Positions 9,837 through 21,086 of a DNA stretch of 64,000 nt are shown piece after piece. How positions within the stretch are numbered: the first letter of the stretch is position 1; every line of letters starts with the position of its first letter. Below the pieces are notes generated by a model. It saw nothing but the letters and a program-made list of their open reading frames with translations, did no database searches and was not told the origin of the DNA. Both the position numbers and the translations under genes were made by a program. This DNA comes from Amoebophrya sp. A120 (lineage: Eukaryota > Sar > Dinophyceae > Syndiniales > Amoebophryaceae), in assembly GCA_905178155.1 (NCBI GenBank), contig CAJINV010000003.1:7983882-8047881 (forward strand), in the 5' to 3' direction.

Positions 9837-11685
9837 ATGCGCGACGTACTCGCTGCATTGCAGCAGCTGCAGGAGCAGGATCATAGTCATGCTGTAACTG
9901 CGGGCAGCAAATGCTACGCGATTTGGTTTGTGTCCGGAACGCGGAAGCTTTACCATTGGCTCTGGGAGGAGGTAGAGGAAGGCTTCTTCATCGTTTCGAA
10001 ATCCGCGCCCAGCACGGAAAATCTGCAGCCGCTCCACATCTCCAGGACACTCTGCACGGGTGAGAAAGTACTTAAGAAGCATACCTGTTTTGCTAGTGTT
10101 ACAGTTAGTTTTATTCCGACCTCATGCTTATTGTTTAACCCGCTTAGGAGCCACACTTCGCAGTTGGGTATTGGTTCGCTCTTGATGACGTGCGCTTCGT
10201 CTGCTACCGGGGACAAAATTCAACTTCGACACATGAATGACACTGCAGAACTTCCGACGATTTTCACGTGTGCGGAGCAAGGTGCGGCGGAAGTGCACGA
10301 ATGGGAGAGCGAGTTGACGCGCATAGAACCCATCCCCGACCTGTTGGAGGCCCGGAAATTGCTTTCGGCGATCACGGAGTTGCAGCTGCGACTGGAGTAC
10401 CCGATTTTTGTTGCGGTTCCGGGAAAGCAACACGCGGGTGGGCAATCCAATGACCCCGGGGTCGCGTTTCTGGGGCTGCGCACTCTAATACCCGGAGACG
10501 AAAACCTTCGCCCTAATGTCTTTGCGCACGGCCTTCACGTCCTGGAAACCTTCGACGTTTCGAAGCCACAGACACTGCGTACGTAAAATAATTTTTTGTT
10601 TGTCTTCTTTTTTTTATTCATTATCATTTCACGAATGTTTGTTGACCCTATCGGGAGTTTCTTGTCTCGGAAATGAAATTACACCCTACCTGCAGCCTAC
10701 TCGAACTGCTACCTGCCGACCCTGCTTGGCGCGAGCGAGCAGGACGAGGTCGAGGTGAGTGCCCGGTTCGAGCTGGTGTCGGTGCATCCCTCGGGGTCGC
10801 TTCGCTGGAACCGAGGGCCGTTTTGCTGTCTGGACCTAACCTTCACGTCGCAGCCGGAGGGACAGCTGTTTCCGCTGCGGTATCCCGGCAACTGGGAGGC
10901 CAATGTGTACGTGCGCGGGGAAAGCGAAGACGATCTGGCCTGGCCGCACATTCGGTTGCTCAAGTACATCTTGTCGAAGCAAAACCAGTTGACGTCCTCC
11001 ACGTCCGCTGCGGCTGCAGCGCTGTCGCCGCAGCTGAAGCGCGCTCGAATCACTGGGGAAGCGGCACCGCAGCAGCAGGTCGGCAATGATAAAGGTGACC
11101 CGCAAGGAGCAGAGGCCGCGTCCGATAGTGGCAGAATAATAGGTGGAGAGCCGACGTTTCGAATCAACAGTGCGCGCGATCCATTGGTCTACCTGGACAT
11201 GGACACCTTTCTCAGTTCTGCGGCGTTCCACGACGATGATTTTGTGGACCTGTTGTGGCATTTTCTCGCCAAGCACCTGGCGTTTGCCACCGCGGCCACG
11301 GCCTCCGAATTGAAATCCACGATGAATCGCGCGTCCTCCCGGAACGCCGCGTCAGACGTAAACGGCACCAACGCGAGTATGCTATCTCTCGGTGTAAACG
11401 ACAGCTTTCTATTCCCGAGCGGGGCGGACTCTCCCACGGGAAACTTGTTCGCTAGTGCGCTGGAAGTAGACGGTGGCGGTTCCCCCGGCGAGGACCACGA
11501 GAAGCAGGAGGAGGTCCTTTTTTTTACAACCGCTCTCATTAATTGAGTATCGTCATCTTAGTTTTACACGAGAGGCAAATGCAAATCTTTGGCTATTGTA
11601 CGGTCTCGCTTTATCTGACACAACTTCTGGAGCCGAAAAAAACAGGAAATTGGGAAGTATAGCACGTCTGTGATGGCACTATGTA

Positions 11686-11717
<32 letters not shown>

Positions 11718-12634
11718 AATCGATTTACCAGGCGTGGAGGAAGGCGCAGGAAATGAGCGACGCGGACAAGTGCGGCGGCGTAGTGTCGACCCTGCGAGTC
11801 GCCCTGCGAGCCGTGTTTCAGCATTTGAACAGTGCCGGGATGCCGTACATCCGCAAGAACAATGAGTCGGAGCTCGCTCGGATGGTGTCGGAGTATCTGG
11901 TGTGCTTCACGCGGGAGCGCAGGTACGGGGCCAACGAGCGCGAGCAGGCCCAGGAAGCGGAACGCGCGCTGCAGGAGCGGCGCGAGCAAAAGCGGCGATT
12001 TTTCGAGCGGTTGCAGTTTCTGGAGCGACCGGGCCCGGAGAGCGACCTCGCGGTGCTGCGGCTGTTCGCGGACGCCGCCATCGAGGCTGGCCGCGAGGAG
12101 TGCCGGCGGTATCGCCGTAACCTGGGCTTCGAAGTGGACGACAGCTTCCGGCTCGAGCGCACCAGCAACACGCCCCGCACGTCTGAGGCGCAGTACCTCT
12201 GGCTGCGCAGCCAGTTCCACATTGCTTCCCTGGCCGACATCTCCACGCGGGCCGGAGTGCCCTGGGAGGCCACGAGTCGGTTGGTGCGCAAAGCGACCGC
12301 GTACTACGACGTGCACCTCGACCGGTGCCGCAACTTGCCAGTGTTTTCGCTGCCGTTGTCGCGAGTGGCGGCCACGAAGCTGGTCGGCAAGTGCGTGCCC
12401 TACGTGCGCCCGTGCTTCGTCCGCGTCGCCGGGCGGAACCGGGTGGTGCGGTTGATCAAGGAACGGTTTCGCGTTTCGCTCCTCGAGGACCATGACATGG
12501 ACGCAGACGGAGGAGAAAATGTAGAGGAAACTGAGAAGGAAGACCACTACAGTGTCACGCACATAGATATCCGCAAGTTCGTAGATGATTCGGAAGAAGA
12601 CACTGCTGTCGGCAGCAGTGGGGGGAGAGGCTGA
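9837..12634 (+). CDS. Zwilch-like kinetochore protein (RZZ complex subunit), four exons
   Basis: Exons 9837-10067, 10164-10578, 10696-11513 and 11732-12634 give 788 residues. The first intron is optional, because the frame stays open through it; the other two are GT-AG. Several blocks match my knowledge of animal Zwilch in order: a beta-strand region followed by HIRLLKYIL; an acidic DFVDLLW block; QHLNSAGMPYIRKNNESELARMV, like the human helix around a QPWLHSGSNSLLSKL segment; and a C-terminal KATAYYDVH block followed by VFSLPLSRVAATKL, like the human IFQLPVRPTAVKNL segment. Zwilch binds Rod and ZW10 and acts at unattached kinetochores in the spindle checkpoint. It is somewhat longer than the roughly 590-residue human protein, through a Ser/Ala-rich insertion at 11000-11150 and an acidic tail. 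The match is by eye. Confidence 0.6.
11686..11716 (+). repeat. (GAT)n microsatellite inside a Zwilch intron
   Basis: About ten GAT/ATG units directly before the acceptor of the last Zwilch intron (11514-11731). A similar short GAT run occurs at 44895-44909. Confidence 0.9.
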
Positions 12635-13327
12635 CGATATTTAGAAAAAAAGCTGTGAAGATTTTTTGTTCCATCTTACTGCACCACATTACCATTCTGG
12701 TGGTTCTGCTGGTATCAAGGTCCCAGTTCTGACGTTCGTAGCTTTGTGAACACTTCTTTCGGACGCTCCTGCTCAGCTTGGTTTTTTTTGCCGGGTCAGA
12801 CGGACTACGGCATCATGATCATGATCATCTTTCGGATGCTTACGCCACTCTGATCTCGGAGCAAAACCGCTGTGTTTTTTCACCGTCTAGTATCGACCTT
12901 TTTGAAGGTCCAGAAAGAAGCAAGATCTCTTCCGCCATGTCCGACGTTTGGATCTCCTTCTGCCCGCACGGCTGTTCCTCAACCGTGACCCTTATGTTGG
13001 GCGGACGTTTCGTATGTATTTTTTACGGATTCGCAAGTGTGGCGATTCATTTTGCAATAGACCAAATAGTTGTACTGATTCTGAGTTATTGTAGTGATCT
13101 CCGACTCAGTAGTTAAGTCGAATTTATCCCGCGAGATCATGCAGCTGCGAGGCGCATTTGCACTGCACTGTTCTTGAAATTCACTGCAATGGACCGCGAG
13201 AAGTGGCAAAAGTTTGCTTGTCTAAAGCGTATTATCGGGTGTTTCTGTTACAGGGCAGAGCAAGCCGACGAGCAGCCGCAGCAGGAAGCACTACAGCCCG
13301 AGGTCCTCTGGACCACTCTGCGCCAAC
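12635..13327. other. Gap, possibly a 5' exon of the WDR7-like gene
   Basis: A short open stretch with ATG at 12937 (MSDVWISFCPHG...) ends at a good donor (GTATGT at about 13014). An acceptor CAG ends at 13253. The phases of this pair do not match the WDR7 frame, so I cannot join them. The repeat ATCATGATCATGATCAT lies at about 12812-12829. Confidence 0.35.
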
Positions 13328-16300
13328 ATGTTGTCTGTGGTGTATCCAAGCCGCACAGAGGAACCAGAAAGCATTCGTGAGGTTTTGCCAGCGCCTTTCG
13401 AGGGTTGTAGCGTGGTTTGTCTCTGCGCCTCGGGCCGCGTGTTTTTCCTTGACGAGCAGTGGGATTTGCAGAGCGCATGCGTGCTGCCGCACCGGCTTTG
13501 GCCAAGCAGACCTGCTAGCAGAATTCACGCCGCACGGTCGTCACAAAATAAAGCGAGAACCGCGGCTGCGCCTAGCGGGGGTATCGCCGAGGACAGGGAG
13601 GCAAGAAGGAGCTTTGCTCAGGAACTGGCCTTTCTCGCTCGCGAAAACCGGCAGTGGGTCGACCCCTTTGTGGTTGCAGATTTCCTGCTTTCGAATAGCC
13701 CGGAGGAGGCGGATAGAAACGTGCTGGACGGCGCGTCTGCACCCTACGCGCTGCTGCTGGCAACGCGGCACCATGTTCGTACCATCGACCCCGAGGACGG
13801 GCGCGTATTGTCGCAGACCGAATACTCGGAGCCCTTCCACCGCTGCGTGCGACACGCGTGCTTGCTGCGGAACAGGCGGCAGCTGGCGGTCAGTTGTCCG
13901 GGTTCAGCCGCCGCACCAGGGAGCCTATTCGGCATCGCGGACGTGCGCACCGGCGTCGTGTCCAATCACGTGCGCATCTCCAAGGACGTGGGCGACGTCC
14001 GGTACCTGGTGGCGCGGAGGGATACGGATCTCTTCGGGTGTGTGACGCAGCACCGGTTCATTCTCTACTTTGGCCGCAACGAGCGGAGTGTGTCGCCCAC
14101 GCGCCGACGGCAGCAGGTGTTTGCGGCTTCCTCTTCTTCTTCTGCGGCAACGACCGCAGCCTCGCCAGTACTTCCGATTGGCACGGAGCAAGAGGGTGGT
14201 AGCTCGTCGTCCTCCGCTCCTCAGATGGTCGACGCCACGGACAAAATTGGGGTGGCTTTCCAGACGCACGTCGAGGGTGCGACCGCGCTTTGCGAAGGCC
14301 CCGACTTTCACCTGTGCATCGCGGGCCGCCGCATCGTCGCATGGGACGCAAGCTTCAATCCCTGGAAGGACCTCTTTTCCCCCAATGGTGAGGTGTGGTC
14401 AGGCGCTCAGATTGTTCGGAGTGATACATCTCCAGGTGCGATGGCGGGCAGGATCAAGACGGCAGAGTGGTTCGGAAACCCCCCGGAGAAATGGAGTGCA
14501 TACGAATTCGGGCACAGCAAACCCGCACGACTGACCAGTTCCGAAACTGTCTCCGAGCGTAGGCGGTGTCGTAGCGCCCCACGGTGCTCCTCGCTGCGCT
14601 TCGGGGAAAGCAAGCCATACTTCGTTCCGTCCAGTAGTTCCAGTTCCGCTTCCTCTGCAGACGATCTGGAGGAATTTCGTCCTGCCGAGCGCACTCTGTG
14701 GGCGGATGCTGTAAAAGGTGGGAACACGACAGAGCAGGGTGCTGCCGGCGAGGGCGTTGATCCGAAGATACAAAGCTGCTTGTCCGCTTTCAGCCCGTGC
14801 GAGGAATACCTGGTTGCATGGACCGCCTCGGAAGTGCTGCTGTACCAAATAGACGTCACGAAGTTTCGAGTGCAGATGCACCAGCTGTCCGCACTTCCTG
14901 CCTGGGCACAGTGTCTGTGGCCGATAACGGCACCACCGGGGGACGGTCGGATCGATCGGGGGCCGAAGCCGGATGGTGCGGCTCCCCAGGGCGGCCCGGG
15001 GGATGTTGAGGACGTCGCAATGAAACCGGTGCGGCGGAGCTCGCCCGCCGGGAGCCCGCAGGAGCTGGAGCCGGGCGTGCGAGCGGTGAATGTGTCACGC
15101 TCACCGAAATTCTTGGCGCGCGAGGCCGACTTCGGGGGCGAAACGGAAGCAGACGCATGCGCTCAAACGCCTCGACCACTTCGGTGGACAACCAAGGGCG
15201 GTAGAGTACTGTGTGCCGTGTGCGCCACGCAAGACCGTGTGCGCGAACTGGTCTGCTTTTCTCGTTCATCGAAGCCCGGGATTACAAGTGCTTGTGATCG
15301 CATTTCTGTATCGTTATCGGATGCTCTCGCGCACGGGGAGCGACGCTATGGTGTGCGGATTCAGTGTGGCAACGGGAGTAGTGCAAGGCGCGGCGCGGAG
15401 GAGGAGGAGGTCACGAGCTTTGCTTGGTCACTGATATGGGGACCGGATTGCTACGTATGTGTCCGTCGGCTGCACCGGATCCGGGAAGCTGATGTGGTAA
15501 TACTGCACGTGCTGGATCGTGCCAAAGCGGTTGTGCTGCTGCTTCCCCCGAGACAGCGAGTGTCCGCAGTTTTCGCAGCAGATCCACAGATTCTGTTTCT
15601 CGGAACGGAAGCTGGTCGCATCTACTACATATCCAGAGCGCAGCTTCGACATCTCACACAGGGGAGCGGGACAGGTTCTTCCTCTGCGCCACCAGTTCAG
15701 GCGTTTCCAACATCAGGCGTAGGGGGGCAACAGCCAAGAAGAACCAGCGCGGGAGACCGTCCGCAGGTTTTTGACGTTTCCGCAAGTGCGCTCGCTTACA
15801 ACCTCATGATCAACAACACGACGCATCTCATTCCGGACACTCTCTTGGCGGACGAGCTGGAACGGCGATCGGCCGCACTTCTGCAGCGTGTTCCCAACAC
15901 AAGGCACGACTTGCGGGTGTGCGCCTTCTGTCCGGTAGCGGGCAGCTCGCGCGACTGGGTTGTTGCGACCGACGTTGCTGGCATCGCGCAAGTGGTTGAA
16001 GTGCATTGCAACCCTTCCGGAGAGAGATATGCGCAAGTAGTGTTTCAGGTTTTCTTGTCAGCGTCGCATGAGCCGCCACCCCCGATCCGGTGCGTGTCGC
16101 ACGTCGGCTGGTTGTACGTGTTGGAACCAAGAAGTGCGTGCAGTTGTACTAGCGGGGAGGAGCTCCAGATGCTTGACGCGCAGGATGACTCCGCGCAATT
16201 GTCGGACTTCAAGGTGACGATTTGGAACCCGCGTACGGGCGCGTCGCTTGGTTCCATGTCAGCACACGAGATCGCCGTCCGGGCCGAGGGAGATCTGTGG

Positions 16301-18706
16301 CATGCGTTTTTTGCGGAGCCCATTGGTGGCGCGGTGCCGCCCGACCTGTCTTATTTTTCTGGGATTCTCGACACTGCCGAGGACCTGCCGCTGCGCAGCT
16401 ACAAGGGCGACCACGCGCACTTTGCGGTGCGTGCGAGAGACGGATCGCTCGGTGTTTCTTTCAACCCTGCACGGCTTTCCTCGTTTCTCTACGGTCTGGT
16501 TTGTCTGCGCCTAGTGCTGCACAACAGTCTTCTCCGCAGCTCGAAAACGACCGCGCAGGCGGGGCAAGGCTCGGTTCGTCCGCAGCCAAAAGCGTCGGAG
16601 GAACCGGCCACCTCTTCGAGCAGCAGGGCCGGTGGTGCGCCCGCAGGCGTCCTGAGCCGCGCGAACACAGCTGGTGGCGTGCAGCGCTGGCGGCGCAACC
16701 AGGTGATGCGTGTGCTGCAGAAAACCTACGAGCCACCAGCCCCCTCGGGGCTGTCGTTGCAGATGATCCGAAACCGCGAGCTCACAGCGCTCCTAGAGCG
16801 CATCCCCGACAATCCGAGCGCGGCAGCGTCCAGCCGTCAAGCCGAAATGGCACGGACTCGCAGCAGTCCTGGAGGCGCGGGACTTTTCGGGAGCGACGTT
16901 AGGAGCGCGGCGCAGTCGGCCGAGGAACCGGAGTTGGCTGCGGAGATTGCGCAGATCGAAACCGTCGTTGCGCAAAACTACTTCCACCGATTCTACGAGC
17001 CCACGTGCGTAGACCGCTCGACGGGTGGGGGGGCGGCACACGACGCGTGGCTAGTACGGAAACGGGCGCTGCTGCACTATTACGGGCGAGTAGCAGCTTT
17101 CGATCCCGTCGAAGATACCCGCTTCACGGCGCGCAACCTGTTGCGCGCGACTCTGAACGAACTCGACTTGCAAGCAAAGGGCTTTTTCGCGGTCCTGCAA
17201 CCCTTCGCACATCTTGTAGTCACGCACGCAGTGCCAACACTGCCGCCTTCGGACGACATTCTGCCCGCTGTGGTCGTTCTCGGCTGCGCGCTACACGCAG
17301 AGTGCCGCTTGTCCAAGGCACTGGCTGCAGCATTCGCGCAGGTTCTGGAGTTGAAAAGCGTCTACAGTGACGCTTCTTCAGCTCTGGTGTCTTCCTCGGT
17401 GACCGACCCAACGACAAGCCGAGACATTTCTGTGCAATTCCGAAAGGAAGCGTTTAGCACTACGCCTCGGAGGCACAACATGCACGGACCAAGCAGAGGC
17501 GGGACGTCGAGAGCGGGTTTGTCCCGGAGCCGGTCCTCGCGCACGGAACATGATGCGACGACCACCTCCGGCATCACCACCTCAAATGGCACGACCGATC
17601 GGTTGCAAAAGGCGCATTCATCCCCGGCAGCATCGTCAGAAAAGAGCTCCGCGCCCGAAGTGCGGCTGCTGATTCTGTTGCGAACCGTCAGCTTCACGCT
17701 CTGCAACCTCATTTTCGGCGCCAACGCAGCCACGAGTAGATCGGGCACCGGCACAACTACTGAGGGCGCAACAACCAGTAGCAGCTCTGCCGGGGCAGGC
17801 CCCAACAACTACAACCGTTTTTCTACTCTAGCGGACCGCGCGCACTGGCCGGTGTTTGCGGCGTCCTTGCTTGCACAGTGCTTCAAAACCGTGAAAGTGG
17901 TGTTCCCCAGCAACGGGAAGGACGACAACTCCAACGAGTTGGCGCAGCTCTTGGTTCGCTGCTTCGGGGCGTACCAACAGGCCAAGTTGCAGCCGAGCAT
18001 GCTCCACATCCTGTTGGAGATCGGCGCGACGGATCCCGGACTGCTCGTGAGCATTATGGGCAAGTGCGCCCGGCGGGTGGACCTGAAGGAGGGGAGCTAC
18101 GCCAGCAACGCCTTGTTTGTGCTGTGCCAGTTTCTGTCGTACGATCCGCAGTCGACCTACACGGTGTTGCCTCTACTGGTGGAGGCGGTCTTGCGGTGCC
18201 TGGATCCCGCGGACCCGAACCTGCGTAAGGTGATGCTGCTTTCTGCCACCCAGACGCTGCACCAAATGGTGACCCAGCTGCCGATGTGCTGCTTCCACCA
18301 GGCCACGCAGCGGTACGGCGTCGGCACCCGGGAGGGTCGCGTGTTCGTGTACGACCTGCGCACCGCCACCAAGTACCGCGTGCTTGACCTGCCCGGCGCG
18401 CCGCAGGGAAACAACCGCGTCCTGGCCTGCAGCTTCGCGGAAGACGGCGCCAAGCTGGCGGCTTACGCCGCGGACGCCTCACTCACGGTGTGGTCGCTGC
18501 AGGCGACGGGGCTGCTGGACTATTTTCGCCGGGACGCGGCCAAAGCCGCCGGACGCAGCCGGGTGATCGGCACGCCAACCGGTGCGGACCTGGCGACGGC
18601 CTTGGCGAAGGTGCAGCTCGTTTGGCGCACGCACGACGTGATTCAAGTGCGACGCGAGAACGACGAGTCGCTTACGATCAGTGTCGCCGATCTGTTTCCA
18701 ATATAG
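13328..18706 (+). CDS. WDR7/rabconnectin-3-beta-like WD40 protein, single 1792-residue exon
   Basis: Large protein with beta-propeller repeats at both ends and a helical middle. The N-terminal half has WD-like strands (VCLCASGRVFFLDE, RHHVRTIDPEDGRVL, LFLGTEAGRIYYIS). The C-terminal end matches WDR7 closely in order: helical segment with LPLLVEAVLRCLDP, then QRYGVGTREGRVFVYDLRT, CSFAEDGAKLAAYAADAS, LTVWSLQATGLL, and a terminal VQLVWRTHDVIQV block. In animals WDR7 pairs with DMXL (rabconnectin-3-alpha) to assemble the vacuolar H+-ATPase. Length is close to animal WDR7 (about 1490) plus Ser-rich insertions near 14120-14220, 16560-16700 and 17380-17800. The first ATG of the frame is used; a short upstream exon is possible. 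The absence of introns over 5.4 kb is notable. Confidence 0.75.
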   Translation: MLSVVYPSRTEEPESIREVLPAPFEGCSVVCLCASGRVFFLDEQWDLQSACVLPHRLWPSRPASRIHAARSSQNKARTAAAPSGGIAEDREARRSFAQELAFLARENRQWVDPFVVADFLLSNSPEEADRNVLDGASAPYALLLATRHHVRTIDPEDGRVLSQTEYSEPFHRCVRHACLLRNRRQLAVSCPGSAAAPGSLFGIADVRTGVVSNHVRISKDVGDVRYLVARRDTDLFGCVTQHRFILYFGRNERSVSPTRRRQQVFAASSSSSAATTAASPVLPIGTEQEGGSSSSSAPQMVDATDKIGVAFQTHVEGATALCEGPDFHLCIAGRRIVAWDASFNPWKDLFSPNGEVWSGAQIVRSDTSPGAMAGRIKTAEWFGNPPEKWSAYEFGHSKPARLTSSETVSERRRCRSAPRCSSLRFGESKPYFVPSSSSSSASSADDLEEFRPAERTLWADAVKGGNTTEQGAAGEGVDPKIQSCLSAFSPCEEYLVAWTASEVLLYQIDVTKFRVQMHQLSALPAWAQCLWPITAPPGDGRIDRGPKPDGAAPQGGPGDVEDVAMKPVRRSSPAGSPQELEPGVRAVNVSRSPKFLAREADFGGETEADACAQTPRPLRWTTKGGRVLCAVCATQDRVRELVCFSRSSKPGITSACDRISVSLSDALAHGERRYGVRIQCGNGSSARRGAEEEEVTSFAWSLIWGPDCYVCVRRLHRIREADVVILHVLDRAKAVVLLLPPRQRVSAVFAADPQILFLGTEAGRIYYISRAQLRHLTQGSGTGSSSAPPVQAFPTSGVGGQQPRRTSAGDRPQVFDVSASALAYNLMINNTTHLIPDTLLADELERRSAALLQRVPNTRHDLRVCAFCPVAGSSRDWVVATDVAGIAQVVEVHCNPSGERYAQVVFQVFLSASHEPPPPIRCVSHVGWLYVLEPRSACSCTSGEELQMLDAQDDSAQLSDFKVTIWNPRTGASLGSMSAHEIAVRAEGDLWHAFFAEPIGGAVPPDLSYFSGILDTAEDLPLRSYKGDHAHFAVRARDGSLGVSFNPARLSSFLYGLVCLRLVLHNSLLRSSKTTAQAGQGSVRPQPKASEEPATSSSSRAGGAPAGVLSRANTAGGVQRWRRNQVMRVLQKTYEPPAPSGLSLQMIRNRELTALLERIPDNPSAAASSRQAEMARTRSSPGGAGLFGSDVRSAAQSAEEPELAAEIAQIETVVAQNYFHRFYEPTCVDRSTGGGAAHDAWLVRKRALLHYYGRVAAFDPVEDTRFTARNLLRATLNELDLQAKGFFAVLQPFAHLVVTHAVPTLPPSDDILPAVVVLGCALHAECRLSKALAAAFAQVLELKSVYSDASSALVSSSVTDPTTSRDISVQFRKEAFSTTPRRHNMHGPSRGGTSRAGLSRSRSSRTEHDATTTSGITTSNGTTDRLQKAHSSPAASSEKSSAPEVRLLILLRTVSFTLCNLIFGANAATSRSGTGTTTEGATTSSSSAGAGPNNYNRFSTLADRAHWPVFAASLLAQCFKTVKVVFPSNGKDDNSNELAQLLVRCFGAYQQAKLQPSMLHILLEIGATDPGLLVSIMGKCARRVDLKEGSYASNALFVLCQFLSYDPQSTYTVLPLLVEAVLRCLDPADPNLRKVMLLSATQTLHQMVTQLPMCCFHQATQRYGVGTREGRVFVYDLRTATKYRVLDLPGAPQGNNRVLACSFAEDGAKLAAYAADASLTVWSLQATGLLDYFRRDAAKAAGRSRVIGTPTGADLATALAKVQLVWRTHDVIQVRRENDESLTISVADLFPI

Positions 18707-19136
18707 CAGTTCGACGCTGTTTTACTGTCACAATCACAAGTTTGCGCGCACAACATGTTCAGTTTTCGCTTTGTGAAGCAAAGGTCAACAGATCCGGAAA
18801 TAACTTTATACGTACATCGTGTGTCCTCGCCGAAGGACGTTGAAGCAAGACAGGGTTCTTCTCGAGAAAAAGGGATCCTCCGAGAGCTGCGGCGATTCTT
18901 CATTAGTACATCCACTGAAAGAGAGGCCGTCTCCGGCTTCTCTCGCTTGAGTATTATTCATCGAAAATCATGTTGCCATCTCGATTGGGAAAAAAGTAAA
19001 AAAGAATAGTGCGTGCGCTTTCCACAATAGTAAGTTGACTTTTTGTTTACAGTTTCTTTGTATCGGTTTCAATACCTTTAAAAGAGTTTGGTTTTTGCAT
19101 TTTTCAGAGTATGGCCTTTAAAAATACCTTCTTACA
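18707..19136. other. Gap without a gene
   Basis: AT-rich spacer of 430 bp. The open frame at 18755-19009 overlaps the presumed 3' end of the WDR7-like transcript and has no recognisable motif. Nothing supportable. Confidence 0.4.
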
Positions 19137-20252
19137 ATGCAACTGAAATCTGTTGTATTTACCTGGATCTCTTTGCTTATATCATGTATTTTTCGGCCTT
19201 TTGCTCACGGTGGAGCGCCCGCCCACGTTATCGGAACAGGGGATGAGGCGTTGGCATCCATTCCTGCTGAGGCAGTCTCACGAATCCAGAAATTTCTCTC
19301 CGGTGACGAACTGATGCGGCGCAAAGCTCAGGCGAAGCAACGACTTCAGCGATTTCGGACGGAATTCGAGCATGCTCATCCCGACAGCAGGCCCCACGAC
19401 ATGCTTCCTGCGCTACTGGAGTTTTTGGCAGGCACGATCGCCGAGCGGCGTCCGAGGCACTCTAATCCGTCCAAGCTGGCACTGTTGCACCGAAGCATGC
19501 AATCGACGGTAGCTCAACTGAGCACAGCCTCGCCTGCGTTTCAGCCCAAAAAAAGCTATCTCTGCGCGCCACAGTGGGCGCCCGGATCTTTTCTGCGCGC
19601 GAAACACCGAAACGCGGAAACCGGTCGTGTACTGGAGGACTGGGAATACAGCGGTGGCTTTCAATCGTGGACATTCGAGGGACTACCAACTCAACTCACA
19701 ACGCCGATGTGGGCAGACCAATTTCCGTTGGTGTTCGCACAGGACGTAGCCAGCGAATGCAGGCTCCGGCAGGCAATGTCGGAGATGAGAGAGCGAGCAG
19801 CAGAAACTTTTTTCTCTACCGTTCCTCCCGTCGACCAGCTGAGCGCCACTGTAGTCGACAGACAACTACACCAACAGGTAGCGCACCAATCTCCCGACCG
19901 CCTTGCTCACGCGCGACCGACGTCGCAGCGACCTGCTGGGGCAGGAACTTCAACAGCAGCAAATGATACCATTGCGGAGCAGTCGCATAGTCCCGCTTTC
20001 GTCGGTTCCATGATGAACTACGCCCTGCACGTGGAACAAGATCCGACGTGCTTCGGCGCAACGCCATGGACGGTAGAAGCACTACTTAGGCTCGTGAGAC
20101 AGCCCCATTACTACATTCCGCGAACGTGGCTGGTCGCCGACGCGGGCGGAGTTTTCACCCTGATTAAATGCGGTTCGCGGAGTCGGAATGTGTTTCTTGA
20201 TGCACACACCATCGACGGCTGCGAAGCTACAGTGTGCTCCATCCTCAGATAA
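19137..20252 (+). CDS. Predicted secreted protein, unknown function
   Basis: 371 residues in one exon. The first 25-30 residues form a classic signal peptide: a Lys near the start, a hydrophobic core (VVFTWISLLISCIF), then small residues (AHGGAPA). The mature part has a helical, charged region (residues 40-100), a central Trp/Pro-rich block, a Gln/Ser-rich linker and a C-terminal block around YYIPRTWLVADAGGVFTLIKC with paired cysteines. I recognise no family. No C-terminal ER-retention signal, GPI signal or second membrane segment is seen, so export or a secretory organelle is the simplest reading. It could be a lineage-specific effector, but nothing in the sequence shows that. Confidence 0.7.
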   Translation: MQLKSVVFTWISLLISCIFRPFAHGGAPAHVIGTGDEALASIPAEAVSRIQKFLSGDELMRRKAQAKQRLQRFRTEFEHAHPDSRPHDMLPALLEFLAGTIAERRPRHSNPSKLALLHRSMQSTVAQLSTASPAFQPKKSYLCAPQWAPGSFLRAKHRNAETGRVLEDWEYSGGFQSWTFEGLPTQLTTPMWADQFPLVFAQDVASECRLRQAMSEMRERAAETFFSTVPPVDQLSATVVDRQLHQQVAHQSPDRLAHARPTSQRPAGAGTSTAANDTIAEQSHSPAFVGSMMNYALHVEQDPTCFGATPWTVEALLRLVRQPHYYIPRTWLVADAGGVFTLIKCGSRSRNVFLDAHTIDGCEATVCSILR

Positions 20253-21086
20253 GTAGTTGGCGCGGGCCTACTTCCATGGGAGAGAATCTGGGGCCGGGGG
20301 TGCCGACAAATGGCCAAAGTGATCTAGTCTGAGCAATCAGAGGCACCCGCGATTTGCTGGGAAGGACAGAGTCATCGCAAGGGCGCATTTGTGCAATTAA
20401 TCTCATCTGACTACTCGGCATTGTTTGCGAAAAAGAAAAGCACATATGGAACGGCTTTGATTTGCCGTCTTGGCAACATTGTCCCTTCGGGACCTTATCG
20501 ATCTCTTGCAGAAGGAAGCAGTGGCAGTGTCGATCTGCGCTTCCTTGTACACGAAAAGAAAGAGTCAAATTGCGACGATGTCCGCGGTGCTTTTCTGCGT
20601 GAATGAAACTATCGGCAATTGATTATGTGTTCGTCACCTTGCGGATATCTTGTTTGAAGCTTGATACAATGAATGCTGTTGTTTCTGTTCTGAATTCGAT
20701 CAGTAAGTACAGCCCGACGCAATCTTACCAAGGGTGTTGAACACGATACCAATTGCAGGCGATCTGCTGCAGCGTGGGTCAGAAGATCAGAACGCAATCG
20801 AGGAACAGGAAAAAAACTCTAGGAGTCGGATCTCCGTCTCCGTTACGGTGATCGCAAAGTCAGTTTCTGAATTTACTGCATGTGAATTGCACACAGAGCA
20901 CATGGTCGTGACAAACAAAGCCGCAGGTCGTGAGATCTGGTACAGGATATTCTATCGTGTCACTGATTCAGGTGTGGTAAGCCCGTTCAGCTTTTGGCGG
21001 ATACTCCAACAAGTTGCTGGTTTGATCAAATCGTCAGTATCATCACTGATAGCTTTGAAAGGTGCTTCGCAAAGCGTATCAAAGAC
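20253..21086. other. Gap before the F-box-like cluster
   Basis: 834 bp with several short overlapping open frames in all frames, none with motifs. I see no fourth paralogue copy or element here. Confidence 0.4.

Noticed and set aside
11564-12562. Long minus-strand open frame opposite the last Zwilch-like exon
   Set aside because: Antisense shadow of a GC-rich exon; all other genes are on the + strand and no domain is present.
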